The notes beneath the pieces were generated by a model. The model ran no database searches. It saw nothing but the letters and a program-made list of their open reading frames with translations, and was not told the origin of the DNA. Source: Aeromonas encheleia (GTDB lineage Bacteria; Pseudomonadota; Gammaproteobacteria; Enterobacterales; Aeromonadaceae). Taken from it: a stretch of DNA of 64,000 nucleotides. Made by a program: the position numbers and the translations under genes. Shown here piece after piece: positions 18,792-26,675 of this stretch; the first letter of the stretch is position 1; every line of letters starts with the position of its first letter. The stretch is from the NCBI RefSeq assembly GCF_900637545.1, contig NZ_LR134376.1, positions 3,243,001 to 3,307,000 on the forward strand, read 5' to 3'.

Positions 18792-20087
18792 TCAGATGGA
18801 GAGACTGGAAACCGTCTCCGAGACCCGGTTCGCCTCCTGCCTGATCTCGCTCATCAGCCGATCGACGCCGGCGATCTGCTGCTTGCCGAGCTCGGCACTG
18901 TCGGCTACCCCGGCCATGTCGCCGGTCACCCTGGCGGTCAGCTCGCGATTCTTCTGCACCACCTTGGCAATCTCACCGGTCGACAGCGAGGTGCGCACCG
19001 CCAGCTGGCGCACCTCGTCAGCCACCACCGCGAAGCCCCGCCCCTGCGCCCCCGCCCGCGCCGCCTCGATGGCCGCGTTGAGCGCCAGCAGGTTGGTCTG
19101 ATCGGCGATGGCGCTGATGGTCGAGACGATGGCCTCGATATGCCTGGACTGCTCGTTGAGCTGGCCGATGAGGGCGATGGCCTGATCCACCTGGGTGGCG
19201 ATGAGGGAGGAGGTATCGACCACGGCGCGCAGCAACTCGGCCCCCTGCTCGGCGCTGTGCAGGGTCTCCTGCGCCGTGCTGTGGGCGAGCCGGGCCGCTT
19301 CCCGGGTGGCATGGCTCTGATGGATGCGCGTGGTGATGTCGCTGGCGAACTTGACCACCCTGACCACCTTGCCGCGCTCGTCCCGGATCGGGTTGTAGGT
19401 GGCCTCCAGCCAGATGACCTCGCCCCGGCTGTCATAGCGCCTGAAGAGGCCGGACTTGAACTGGCCGCGGGCCAGCTCCTCCCAGAAGTGCGGCTGCTCG
19501 CGCAAGAAGGTGTCGTCGCAGAAGAGCCGGTGATGCTTGCCCTGCAACTGGCCGAGGCCGTACCCCATGCAGGCGAGGAAGTTCGCATTGGCGGTGATGA
19601 TGTCGCCGCTCGGGGTGAACTCTATCATCGCCTGGGATCTGTCCAGCGCCTGGGCCAGCGCCTCCTGGCGTTGCAGGTGCTGCTGCCGGGCCGTCATGTC
19701 GGTGGCCAGCTTGATCACCCGGGTCACCCTGCCCTGCTGCTTCACCGGGAAATAGCTCGCCTCCAGCCAGCGCGTCTCACCCTTGTGATCGACGCGCTCG
19801 AAGAGGCCGGACTGGGCCTGCCCCTGCCGAAGTCTGGTCCAGAACTGCTGATAGTCCGCCGAGCGGGACGCCTGCGGACGGCAGAACAGAGCGTGATGCT
19901 GCCCCTGCAGCTCGGCCGCCCCATACCCCATCAGGCTCAAGAACGCCTCGTTGGCCTCCAGGATCGCCCCGTCCGGGGTGAAGATGATGGTCGCTATGCC
20001 CTGCTGAATGGCCTCGACGAAGCCCTGCTGCTCGTCGAGCCGGCTCTGGCACGCCAGCAGTTGCGCCTTAAGTTTGTGATTGAACAT
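18792..20087 (-). CDS. Soluble PAS-PAS methyl-accepting chemotaxis protein
   Basis: A cytoplasmic chemoreceptor of 431 residues with no membrane helix. Two tandem PAS domains (about residues 25-130 and 145-255) each carry a [21 protein letters not shown] motif. The C-terminal signalling hairpin shows [20 protein letters not shown] and [14 protein letters not shown], the CheA/CheW contact tip. This layout resembles Aer- and BdlA-like receptors that sense redox state or small ligands. ATG at 20087 is chosen because AAGGAG lies just upstream. The signalling domain is short, so classical methylation helices may be reduced. Confidence 0.92.
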   Translation of the reverse strand: MFNHKLKAQLLACQSRLDEQQGFVEAIQQGIATIIFTPDGAILEANEAFLSLMGYGAAELQGQHHALFCRPQASRSADYQQFWTRLRQGQAQSGLFERVDHKGETRWLEASYFPVKQQGRVTRVIKLATDMTARQQHLQRQEALAQALDRSQAMIEFTPSGDIITANANFLACMGYGLGQLQGKHHRLFCDDTFLREQPHFWEELARGQFKSGLFRRYDSRGEVIWLEATYNPIRDERGKVVRVVKFASDITTRIHQSHATREAARLAHSTAQETLHSAEQGAELLRAVVDTSSLIATQVDQAIALIGQLNEQSRHIEAIVSTISAIADQTNLLALNAAIEAARAGAQGRGFAVVADEVRQLAVRTSLSTGEIAKVVQKNRELTARVTGDMAGVADSAELGKQQIAGVDRLMSEIRQEANRVSETVSSLSI

Positions 20088-20275
20088 GGTACTCCTTGAA
20101 CTGACGAACCGGGCCAACACGCCCGCCCATTGCCGGACGGTATCGGCCGCGCGGGCGCCGATATGAGTGGTCTGATGACTCGAGGGGGCGCGGGGCGCGC
20201 AGTGTAGAGAAAAGCGGCGCCGCCGCCAAGACCGCCAGTACGTAGAAGAATCGCTCCAGGATCACCCGGGATCGA

Positions 20276-20740
20276 TCAGGGGACCGGGCACCACTCCAGG
20301 CAGGCCGGGTTCGCCACGAAGCCGAGCCGCTCGTACAGCGGGCGTCCCTCCTCGCTGGCGTGCAGCCACAGCTTGCCCAGCCGCTGGTCACGGGCATAGG
20401 CCGCCATGACATCGAGCAGGGCGCTCGCCATGCCCCGCTTGCGCCAGGCCGATAGCGTGTACATGTTGAGCAGATAGGCCTCGCGCCCCGCCAGGTTGCC
20501 CGGATAGGGCGGCCGCACGAAGAGTGCCAGGGTGCCGCATGCCACCGCCTCGCCATCGACCTCCACCAGCCAGGAGCGGGCGCTGCCATCCCTCGCTGCC
20601 GCACTGAAATAGGCCTCGGTCGCCTGCCACAGCGCCCCATCCGCCAGCGGCTCATCGAGCTCCCCCAGCTCACAAAACAGCGCCATGCGCAGCCGCACCA
20701 GGGCGGGGATATCGGCGGCCTTGGCCTCGCGAATTATCAT
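20276..20740 (-). CDS. GNAT-family N-acetyltransferase
   Basis: A 154-residue acetyltransferase of the GNAT fold. It starts MIIREAKAADIPALVRLR, a typical first strand and helix. The acetyl-CoA loop appears as TLSAWRKRGMASALLDVM, and the C-terminal LYERLGFV is the last conserved motif. The substrate is not evident. GAGGAAGAG precedes the ATG. Confidence 0.87.
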   Translation of the reverse strand: MIIREAKAADIPALVRLRMALFCELGELDEPLADGALWQATEAYFSAAARDGSARSWLVEVDGEAVACGTLALFVRPPYPGNLAGREAYLLNMYTLSAWRKRGMASALLDVMAAYARDQRLGKLWLHASEEGRPLYERLGFVANPACLEWCPVP

Positions 20741-20829
20741 GTCTCTTCCTCGGGTTGCACTACCGGGGCGGCTCGCCCCCTGTCACCATGACGAGAGGGG
20801 CCGGCAGGCCCCTTCATTTGACTCCCACG

Positions 20830-21285
20830 TTAATGGGCGCCCGCCCCCCTGGCAAGGCGCCAGTGATCCAGCGCCAGCGGGCCTGCGCCCCACACCGCCA
20901 GGGTCAGCAGCATCCAGCCCCACAGCTGGTGATCGTGAAAGCCCCCCGCCCACAGGGTGGGGTAGGAGATGACCGCCATGATGTTGAACGCGAACAGCAG
21001 GGCGGCGACCGGGCGGGTGAACAGCCCCGCCAGCAGGAACAGCGGCAGCAGCAGCTCGGTCGCCGTCCCCACATAGGCCGCCCACTGCCAGGGCAGCAGG
21101 GGCACCCGATATTCGGATTCAAACAGATAGAGGGTGGAGTCCCAGGCGCTCAGCTTGAGCCAGCCCGAGCGCAGGAAGACCGAGGCCACCCACAGCCGAG
21201 CCAGCAGCAGCACGCCGCCGCTAAGCCAGGGTTGAATGCGCCCGGCCCACAGGCAGAGCGGCTTGGAGAGCAGGTGTTCCGTCAT
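20830..21285 (-). CDS. DoxX-family membrane protein of the bufferin operon
   Basis: A 151-residue protein with about four membrane helices; ARLWVASVFLRSGWLKL, TELLLPLFLLAGLFTRPVAALL and AVISYPTLW match the DoxX family. It is the last gene of the operon and overlaps bufC by four bases (ATGA at 21282-21285), so the start at 21285 is well supported. DoxX proteins are common companions of DUF692/DUF2063 genes. A role in redox support or export at the membrane is plausible but not shown by the sequence. Confidence 0.9.
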   Translation of the reverse strand: MTEHLLSKPLCLWAGRIQPWLSGGVLLLARLWVASVFLRSGWLKLSAWDSTLYLFESEYRVPLLPWQWAAYVGTATELLLPLFLLAGLFTRPVAALLFAFNIMAVISYPTLWAGGFHDHQLWGWMLLTLAVWGAGPLALDHWRLARGAGAH

Positions 21286-22034
21286 GGCATTAGCTCCAGA
21301 TCGACCAGCAGATCGAGGGTGATGAGTGGGGTCAGGTGCTCGGCCGCAGAGGGCGTCTGCGCCAGCAGCCGGGCCAGGGGTGCTCCCTGCTGGCAGCCCA
21401 GCAGCAGGGCCCAGGCGGCTGCTTCCAAGGGGAGCGGCATGACCCTGTGATCCCGCAGCTTCTTCAGCACCAAGTGGCAAGGCGCATCCAGCTCGGTCAC
21501 GGTGGCCCCCTGATGCAGGGCCATCTGCCACAGTCCCAGCACGGGGTAGGAACTCTCGAACAGCAGGAGGTCGCCGGCGGGCAGCAGCACCAGCTGCTCC
21601 CAGCGTTCGGGAGGGACGGCGGCGAGTCGCTCGGCGGGCCAGCGCCTCGGCTCGGGCGCCAGCAGGGCGGCCCTGTCCAGCGCCCATTCGAAGCGGGCAA
21701 GCTCCCCGAGCCAGGGCAGCGTGACCGTGGTCGGCAACTGGGCGAGCCAGTCGCCGAAGCCCTCGCCATAGTGCATGACGCTCCCCTCCCGCAGCGGCTC
21801 GGCCAGCACGAAGCCGCGCGCCGCGGCGGCGAAGAATACCTCCCCCACCATGGCCTTGACCGCGGGGTAGCTGCCGGCCAGCACCTCGGTCAGGCTCAGG
21901 ATGAAGTGATTGCGATAGACCCGCAGCACGGACTCGGCCGGCAGGAAGCTGGAGTGGATCTGCGCCAGTATGGCGTCATCCTCGCCGAGCAGGCCGCGGG
22001 CAAAGGCTTGCTGCAACTGCGCGAGCTCAGACAT
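21282..22034 (-). CDS. bufC: DUF2063 protein, BufC-like partner of the MNIO enzyme
   Basis: A 250-residue protein. The N-terminal half (LAQLQQAFARGLLG, YRNHFILSLTEVLAGSYPAVKAMVG) matches DUF2063. In bufferin systems such proteins act as a recognition partner that presents the precursor peptide to the DUF692 enzyme. The C-terminal half is less conserved. It overlaps the end of bufB by eight bases and the start of the DoxX gene by four, so all three are one transcript. Older annotations call this family a putative DNA-binding protein, which the context does not support. Confidence 0.9.
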   Translation of the reverse strand: MSELAQLQQAFARGLLGEDDAILAQIHSSFLPAESVLRVYRNHFILSLTEVLAGSYPAVKAMVGEVFFAAAARGFVLAEPLREGSVMHYGEGFGDWLAQLPTTVTLPWLGELARFEWALDRAALLAPEPRRWPAERLAAVPPERWEQLVLLPAGDLLLFESSYPVLGLWQMALHQGATVTELDAPCHLVLKKLRDHRVMPLPLEAAAWALLLGCQQGAPLARLLAQTPSAAEHLTPLITLDLLVDLELMP

Positions 22035-22869
22035 GGGCGGCCTCCTGCCCTGTCCCTTGCGCCGCGCTCAGGATCTGGTGGGCGCGCTCGGCCTCCCCCA
22101 GCAGCACCGGCAAGGGGGGAATATCCAGATCCCACTCGATCAGGGTGGGGATGGCGCGCTGCCGGCAGACCTGCCGATAGAGCGCCCACACCGGCGGCGC
22201 CACCGGGGCGCTGTGGGTGTCGATATAGAGGTGGCCCTCGGGCAGGCGCTGATCGGTAAAGCCGGCGAGGTGGATCTCGCCGACGGTGTCGAGGTTGATG
22301 GCGGCCAGATAGTCGGCGCAATCGAAGCCGTGATTGACGCTGCTGACATAGAGGTTGTTGAGATCCAGCAGGATGGCGCAGCCACTGCGGCGCTGCAGCT
22401 CGGCCAGGAAGGCCCACTCGCTCATCTCGCCGGGCAGTTGCAGATAGGACGAGGGGTTCTCGATCAGCAGCTGGCAACCCAGGCTCTGCTGCACCCGCTC
22501 TATCTTGTCGCTCAGATGGCCGAGCGCGGCCCGGGTATAGGACACCGGCAGCAAGTCGTTGAAGTAACGCCCGCCTATGCTGCCCCAGCTCAGATGCTCC
22601 GAGACCCGCACCGGCTTGATGGCCGCGATCAGGGCCGCCAGCTGGCGCAGATGAAGGGGATCGAGCGGATCGGCCGAACCGAGCGACATGCCGACCCCGT
22701 GCAGGCTGATGGGGTAGTGCCCGGCCAGCTCAGTCAGCACCTCGAAACCCCGGCTGTGGCGCTCGAAGTAGTTCTCGCTGTGCACCTCCAGCCAGCCGAC
22801 CCCGGGCAGGGTCTGGCGGATCTCGTCCTGATGGGGGGTGCGTAAACCTATACCGATCAATGGGTTCAT
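22027..22869 (-). CDS. bufB: DUF692/MNIO peptide-modifying enzyme, BufB-like
   Basis: A 280-residue TIM-barrel enzyme of the multinuclear non-heme iron oxidase family. The start MNPLIGIGLRTPHQDEI, LEVHSENYFE, ISLHGVGMSLGS, SEHLSWGS, LLIENPSSY, LLDLNNLYVSSVNHGFD and GEIHLAGF supply the His, Glu and Asp ligands expected for iron. These enzymes convert cysteines of the precursor into heterocycles. ATG at 22869 is chosen by homology. ATG codons at 22887 and further upstream are in frame, but the most upstream start lies inside a 12-bp hairpin and is a poor candidate. No strong ribosome site is visible, which fits lower expression than bufA. Confidence 0.92.
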   Translation of the reverse strand: MNPLIGIGLRTPHQDEIRQTLPGVGWLEVHSENYFERHSRGFEVLTELAGHYPISLHGVGMSLGSADPLDPLHLRQLAALIAAIKPVRVSEHLSWGSIGGRYFNDLLPVSYTRAALGHLSDKIERVQQSLGCQLLIENPSSYLQLPGEMSEWAFLAELQRRSGCAILLDLNNLYVSSVNHGFDCADYLAAINLDTVGEIHLAGFTDQRLPEGHLYIDTHSAPVAPPVWALYRQVCRQRAIPTLIEWDLDIPPLPVLLGEAERAHQILSAAQGTGQEAAHV

Positions 22870-22895
22870 GGCGGGGCTCGCTGTCATAGTGGGAA

Positions 22896-22925
22896 CCATG
22901 ATGTGGCAGGGGCGCCACATCATGG
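22896..22925 (-). promoter_or_regulatory. Intercistronic hairpin between bufA2 and bufB
   Basis: CCATGATGTGGC, a six-base loop, GCCACATCATGG: a perfect 12-bp stem starting eight bases after the bufA2 stop and just before bufB. With no T tract it is more likely a processing, stability or partial-attenuation element than a full terminator. Confidence 0.75.
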
Positions 22926-22933
22926 CATGGCGC

Positions 22934-23197
22934 TTACTTGGGTTGCAGCGACCCGCCCGTCAGCTTCTCGCACAGGCCCTTTGGCATCACCAGAAACGCA
23001 TCCCCCTGGGCATCCATCTTGGCCGTGCCGGCGCAGGAGTTGCTCTTGGTGGCGCAGTCGTTGTTCCCCGCCTTGGCCACGCCGTAGCACTTCTCCTTGT
23101 CGTCGGCCGCCATGGCCGGGGCGGCGATAAACTGGGCACCCAGGGCCAGCAGACCCGTCATGGCAGAGGCGATGGCAGTGCTCTTTTTCACGTTCAT
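22934..23197 (-). CDS. bufA2: Bufferin-type RiPP precursor (DUF2282, BufA2)
   Basis: A short exported protein of 87 residues, the likely substrate of BufB/BufC. MNVKKSTAIASAMTGLLALG starts a Sec signal peptide ending APAMA-ADD. The mature part has four cysteines in KCYGVAKAG, NDCATKSN, SCAGTAK and KGLCEKL, the DUF2282 pattern. In described bufferins, cysteines become copper-binding heterocycles. ATG at 23197 is chosen because AAGGA lies eight bases upstream; ATG at 23206 sits on that site. It leads the operon and has a structured 5' leader. Confidence 0.92.
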   Translation of the reverse strand: MNVKKSTAIASAMTGLLALGAQFIAAPAMAADDKEKCYGVAKAGNNDCATKSNSCAGTAKMDAQGDAFLVMPKGLCEKLTGGSLQPK

Positions 23198-23210
23198 GTC
23201 AGTCATCCTT

Positions 23211-23293
23211 TTTGTTGGGAATGGCGTCTCCGGTGTCTGGCATCCGGCTACCTGCAATAAAACCGGCAGACGGGGGAAATTATTCCCAACAAA
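23211..23293 (-). promoter_or_regulatory. Long stem-loop in the 5' leader of the bufA2 mRNA
   Basis: TTTGTTGGGAAT (23211-23222) and ATTCCCAACAAA (23282-23293) form a perfect 12-bp inverted repeat enclosing 59 bases. Inside, GTCTG (23235-23239) pairs with CAGAC (23267-23271), and CCGG (23244-23247) with CCGG (23263-23266). On the minus-strand mRNA the last arm ends directly at the AAAGG ribosome site of bufA2, so folding could control translation or stability. Confidence 0.7.
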
Positions 23294-23456
23294 TTGCATT
23301 AACGCGTTATTAACAGATGCAATAACGCTAACGCTTTGTTTTAAAACCAGATCAGATGGCAGGGTGCCGAGCATAGCCAAGGCCGCCGCCCGCCTGGGGC
23401 CAGAGCGCCCTGATCCCAGGCCCGGGATCTCGCGCCGCCCACCCTCGCCCCGGGCC

Positions 23457-23485
23457 AAAAAAAGGGGCCAGCAGGCCCCCTTTAG
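23457..23485 (-). terminator. Terminator of the PsiF-repeat gene
   Basis: AAAGGGGCC, loop AGCA, GGCCCCCTTT, about 30 bases beyond the minus-strand stop at 23516. On the minus strand it runs into a short T tract. Confidence 0.8.
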
Positions 23486-23515
23486 ATCTCATGACTGACC
23501 GGCAGATGCGGGTAC

Positions 23516-23890
23516 TCAAGCCGTCTTGACGCACTTCTGGACGAAGCTGTTCTTGGCCGCCCCTGCCAACTTCTTGTCGGCCGCGGCCTTCTCGCACTGG
23601 CTCGCCTTGTCGGTCGCCGCATCCGTCTTCACGCATTTCTGGATAAAGCTGTTCTTGGCCGCCCCCGCCAACTTCTTGTCGGCAGCCACCTTTTCGCACT
23701 GGCTCGCCTTGGCGTTGGCCGGGGCGTCCTTGACGCACTTGCCGACGAAGCTGGTCTTGGCCGCACCCGCCAGCTTCTTGGCCGCGGCCTGGGCCTCGCA
23801 CTGCAACTGGGCCGAGTCGTTGGCAAAGACCGGATTGGCCAGCAGCACGCTGCCGCAGAGCAGGCCGAACAGGATGGCAATACGCTTCAT
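23516..23890 (-). CDS. Exported protein of three PsiF repeats
   Basis: A 124-residue secreted protein. The signal peptide MKRIAILFGLLCGSVLLANP ends VFA-ND. The mature part is three repeats of about 34 residues, each containing a QCE...AA.KKLAGAAK.SF..KCVK core with two cysteines. This is the psiF_repeat domain; E. coli PsiF is named for phosphate-starvation induction and its function is unknown. The DNA repeats with a 102-bp period (about 23528, 23630, 23732); the two C-terminal repeats are nearly identical. ATG at 23890 has AAGGAA upstream. I could not find a clear Pho box. Confidence 0.9.
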   Translation of the reverse strand: MKRIAILFGLLCGSVLLANPVFANDSAQLQCEAQAAAKKLAGAAKTSFVGKCVKDAPANAKASQCEKVAADKKLAGAAKNSFIQKCVKTDAATDKASQCEKAAADKKLAGAAKNSFVQKCVKTA

Positions 23891-24484
23891 ATGACGTTCC
23901 TTATTGTGATGTGTTGGCATGGTGACCTGTTTGCATAGTGATGGTTTGCAAATAGCGGTTATTGCAACAGCTGATTGTTGCCGCAGATCCCCCGCCTCGC
24001 CAGCTTGGGACACTGAGCACAGGGCAACCATCGCCCGCACCATAGCGCCGATTACCGGAAAGGAATTGCCCCCCACCAACCCCTCCTCAGCGGCAACCCA
24101 GCCACCCTCTTCCCCACCACACCCGCCGACCCCCAATAAAATCAAGGGCCATGGGAATCCAGTTCCCTGCCACAGCGATTTCTTGAGCTAGCGCATAAAA
24201 CGCAGATATTCCTGATAGTTACGTCACTTTTTGTCTGGTAAACAGGAATCTGCGCAATGTAAGATAGTCATCCGAGCCTATCTAAGTTGATACGATGGGT
24301 GTAAGCCGCATCGGTTAATGGAGCATTTTGGAAGCTGTAATCCACGAGCGGTAGCGTTATTTTTTCAAAATCATTCAAATCGCAATCTCTCATTTACTTA
24401 AAGAAATTGAAATGGCTAAATATTTTTAGCCACGAGCTTAGTGTTTGATAGGTTGTAATATCATAAAATTACATATATAGTGAT
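23891..24484. other. Non-coding region with base-composition shift, left flank of the retron
   Basis: Bases 23891-24190 are normal for the window and should hold the promoter of the PsiF gene. From about 24190 the sequence becomes AT-rich. It contains a hairpin at 24201-24254 and a 7-bp hairpin at 24414-24431 (GGCTAAA, TATT, TTTAGCC). TTGATA at 24445-24450 and TATATA at 24474-24479 are promoter-like for the retron. I see no credible gene here and no flanking direct repeats. Confidence 0.55.
24201..24254. repeat. Imperfect inverted repeat at the edge of the AT-rich island
   Basis: CGCAGA-TA-TTCCTG (24201-24214) and CAGGAATCTGCG (24243-24254) form a 12-bp stem with a two-base bulge and a 28-base loop. 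It lies where the base composition changes. Confidence 0.6.
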
Positions 24485-24650
24485 TTTGCCTTTACGCGTG
24501 GGTTTTGTCATTGTACAAACCTTGTCAGGCGATTCGCCAGACAGTAACTTATTGTGGACATTTAGGGTTGCGCTTCAGTACTTTCCGCACGATCCTTCGT
24601 CCCTCAGGAGCGCACGAAAAGTCTTCAGCGCATCCTTTAGGTAAAGGTTA
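24485..24650 (+). ncRNA. Retron msr-msd non-coding RNA (Ec86-like), boundaries approximate
   Basis: The a1/a2 outer pairing is GCCTTTAC at 24488-24495 with GTAAAGG(T) at 24641-24648. After a1 comes CGCGTG, then a first stem-loop at 24501-24521 (GGTTTTG arm, CAAACC arm, loop containing TCATT), close in sequence and length to the first msr hairpin of Ec86 as I remember it. A second hairpin follows at 24523-24543 (TGTC-A-GGCG, ATT, CGCC-A-GACA). The msd would be the long imperfect hairpin at 24562-24640 (GGGTTGCGC with GCGCATCCT, ACTTT with AAAGT, CGATCCT with AGGAGCG). Size (about 165 nt), order and position before the effector match type II-A retrons. The branching G is not certain; the G in ACGCG is the best candidate. 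Confidence 0.78.
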
Positions 24651-24681
24651 GTAAGGCGACCATCCGGTCGCCTTACTTTTG
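24650..24681 (+). terminator. Terminator-like hairpin between retron ncRNA and effector gene
   Basis: AGTAAGGCGACC, loop ATCC, GGTCGCCTTACT, then TTTGC. The perfect 12-bp stem begins right after the a2 segment. It could terminate most transcripts, so that ncRNA exceeds effector mRNA, or protect the ncRNA 3' end. Confidence 0.7.
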
Positions 24682-24704
24682 CTATTTCCCGAGCAGAGTC
24701 ATCA

Positions 24705-25715
24705 ATGGATAGAATTGCTTACAATGAAACATTGGAGATGATATTCAATGATCTAGAACACTCTAGCTTTCATGTGAATTTCAATACACCACCAATAATA
24801 TTTATTTGTGGTGGTTCGATGATAAAAATCGGTTCTAGTTTAAGAGAGGCGATTTTTAGATACTTTGCAAGTAATGACAATTCCAATATACATGATCATC
24901 TATTAGCTGCTGAAAACTTTAAAGATTATTTTAAAAAAGATGCTTATAGGGACCTAATGGACTTTGAAGATGATATAGCAAGCATATCAACACTCATAAT
25001 CATCTGTTTAGAAAGTGCAGGTTCGCTGGTTGAGTTAGGATTATTTTGTAACAAGCCCGAGTTAAAAAATCGCCTCTTGGTATTTGTTCCCGCAGAAGAG
25101 GTGGAGGCTAAACCAGAAGAAGAAATAGAAGCATACTCTTCATTTATATATTTAGGACCCCTACAAAGTCTAAAACATGCAAATGACTCAGCAGTCATGA
25201 TATATCCATGGCCATCACCTAACTCATTAAAATACGAACATATTGATTTAATTGCACAAGATATTGAAAATAAACTAGAAACCGTAAGAAAAGTTGATTC
25301 ATTTTCTGAAGTAAACTCTGGTCACTTAGCATTTTTAATTCATGATATTATAAAACTTTGCGAACCAATTAAACTCTCTGAGATAGAATTGGTGCTAATT
25401 AGTCTAATAATTGACTGCCCCGTAAGAAAATTGACACGATTACTTTATCTTCTAGAAAAAACTAACTTTATTGCACCATATGAATATAGTGGCTCGACCT
25501 ACTATTACGTAAAGAATGAAAAGCTCTCTAAAATAAAGTACGGGAAAAGTAAAAGCGGTAAAGTATTTGACTTCCCGAATGCAAAAATGCAGGTCAGAAA
25601 GTCTTTTTCTCCTATATTTCCAGGGGATGAAATTAAAGGGAAGTTTGATGATGAAATATCCAAAAAAAGATACAACGCATTAAAACGAATTAATGCAATA
25701 AGGGAGGCTCAATGA
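24705..25715 (+). CDS. Retron effector: nucleoside deoxyribosyltransferase-like protein with C-terminal winged helix (type II-A)
   Basis: A 336-residue protein in the position of the Ec86 (Retron-Eco1) effector. The N-terminal part shows a Rossmann-like NDT fold: IIFICGGSM near residue 31, the catalytic-type ESAGSLVELGLF near residue 103, and FIYLGP near 148. The C-terminal ~120 residues (LSEIELVLISLIIDCPVRKL, RLLYLLEKTNFI) look like a winged helix. In Eco1 the effector and the RT-msDNA form a filament that consumes NAD on phage infection. The same chemistry is inferred here, not seen. ATG at 24705 has only a weak GAGCAGAG upstream. It overlaps the RT gene by four bases, and AT-rich codon use marks it as acquired. 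Confidence 0.88.
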   Translation: MDRIAYNETLEMIFNDLEHSSFHVNFNTPPIIFICGGSMIKIGSSLREAIFRYFASNDNSNIHDHLLAAENFKDYFKKDAYRDLMDFEDDIASISTLIIICLESAGSLVELGLFCNKPELKNRLLVFVPAEEVEAKPEEEIEAYSSFIYLGPLQSLKHANDSAVMIYPWPSPNSLKYEHIDLIAQDIENKLETVRKVDSFSEVNSGHLAFLIHDIIKLCEPIKLSEIELVLISLIIDCPVRKLTRLLYLLEKTNFIAPYEYSGSTYYYVKNEKLSKIKYGKSKSGKVFDFPNAKMQVRKSFSPIFPGDEIKGKFDDEISKKRYNALKRINAIREAQ

Positions 25716-26656
25716 CTAATATCTTTAGAGGATTATGTGAGCAACTCCTCATGTCTGAAAATGAACTCAAGTCATATATCAGCAGCGTACCATTTAGATA
25801 CAAAAGGTATTACATCCCCAAGAGAAATAGTAACGAATTAAGACTAATAGCACACCCAGCGAAGGTCGTTAAATCATTACAGCGCCATGCGGTCAGTAAG
25901 TTGGAACCACTACTACCTATCCATAAGTGTGCCATGGCTTATTGCAAAGGGAAAGGCATTAAAGAAAATGCTTACCAGCATAAGAATAATCGCTTTTTAT
26001 TAAAAATGGATTTAAGAGACTTTTTCGGCTCAATAAATCCATCTATATTTTTAGGTGTTTTAAAAAAGCATGACTTAACATTAAGTAAAGAGGATGTTTT
26101 TTTACTTTCAAATTTGTTTTTCTGGAAGTTAAGGAGAAATAGTCCACTTCGGCTTAGTGTAGGGGCTCCGAGCTCCCCTTTTGTTTCTAATGCTATCATG
26201 TATTTTTTTGATAAAGAATTACATGAATACTGTAATGATAATGATATCGTGTACACTAGATACGCTGATGATATGACTTTTAGCACGAGCAAAAAAGACA
26301 TATTGTTCGCCCTAGAAAAGACAGTTAAGGCTTTCTTGAAAAAAAACTTCGGTTCATTTTTGAGAGTTAATCACAATAAAACCTTTCATTCTTCCACTGC
26401 TCATAATAGACATGTCACAGGCATTACGATAACAAATAACAAAAAAATATCTGTCGGAAGAAATAGGAAAAGGAAAATAAGAGCTTGCGTTCATTCATTT
26501 AAAAACGGGCTTTTATCTAACAATGATGCTTTAAAATTAAAAGGCGAACTTGGCTTCATAAAGCATATAGAACCAGATTTCATCATAAATCTAACAAATA
26601 AATATGGCTTAGATACCATTAAAAAAATTCAGACTTTTGAGTCAGTAGATACCTAA
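25712..26656 (+). CDS. Retron reverse transcriptase
   Basis: A 314-residue reverse transcriptase that would copy the msd part of the adjacent ncRNA into branched msDNA. Retron hallmarks are present: KENAYQH (the NAxxH motif) near residue 88, MDLRDFFGSI with the first catalytic Asp, VGAPSSPFVSNAIM, the YADDMTFS active site near residue 187, and RHVTG (the VTG motif) near 230. The lysine-rich C-terminal thumb/X region follows. The length fits Ec86 RT (about 320). It overlaps the effector by ATGA (25712-25715), implying coupled translation. Confidence 0.96.
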   Translation: MTNIFRGLCEQLLMSENELKSYISSVPFRYKRYYIPKRNSNELRLIAHPAKVVKSLQRHAVSKLEPLLPIHKCAMAYCKGKGIKENAYQHKNNRFLLKMDLRDFFGSINPSIFLGVLKKHDLTLSKEDVFLLSNLFFWKLRRNSPLRLSVGAPSSPFVSNAIMYFFDKELHEYCNDNDIVYTRYADDMTFSTSKKDILFALEKTVKAFLKKNFGSFLRVNHNKTFHSSTAHNRHVTGITITNNKKISVGRNRKRKIRACVHSFKNGLLSNNDALKLKGELGFIKHIEPDFIINLTNKYGLDTIKKIQTFESVDT

Positions 26657-26675
26657 TCTGATAGTTCGATACAAT

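Noticed and set aside
22870..22923. Upstream in-frame starts for bufB
   Set aside because: The earliest ATG and GTG-like options fall inside or next to the intercistronic hairpin, and family proteins begin at MNPLIGIGLR.
24481..24680. Retron ncRNA on the minus strand
   Set aside because: A short stretch near 24538 resembles Ec86 msDNA in the opposite sense. The a1/a2 pairing, first msr hairpin and gene order all fit the plus strand, so the minus-strand match is taken as chance.
24650..24681. The 12-bp hairpin as the msd stem
   Set aside because: It lies outside the a1/a2 pair and is followed by TTT, so a terminator or 3' protector fits better.
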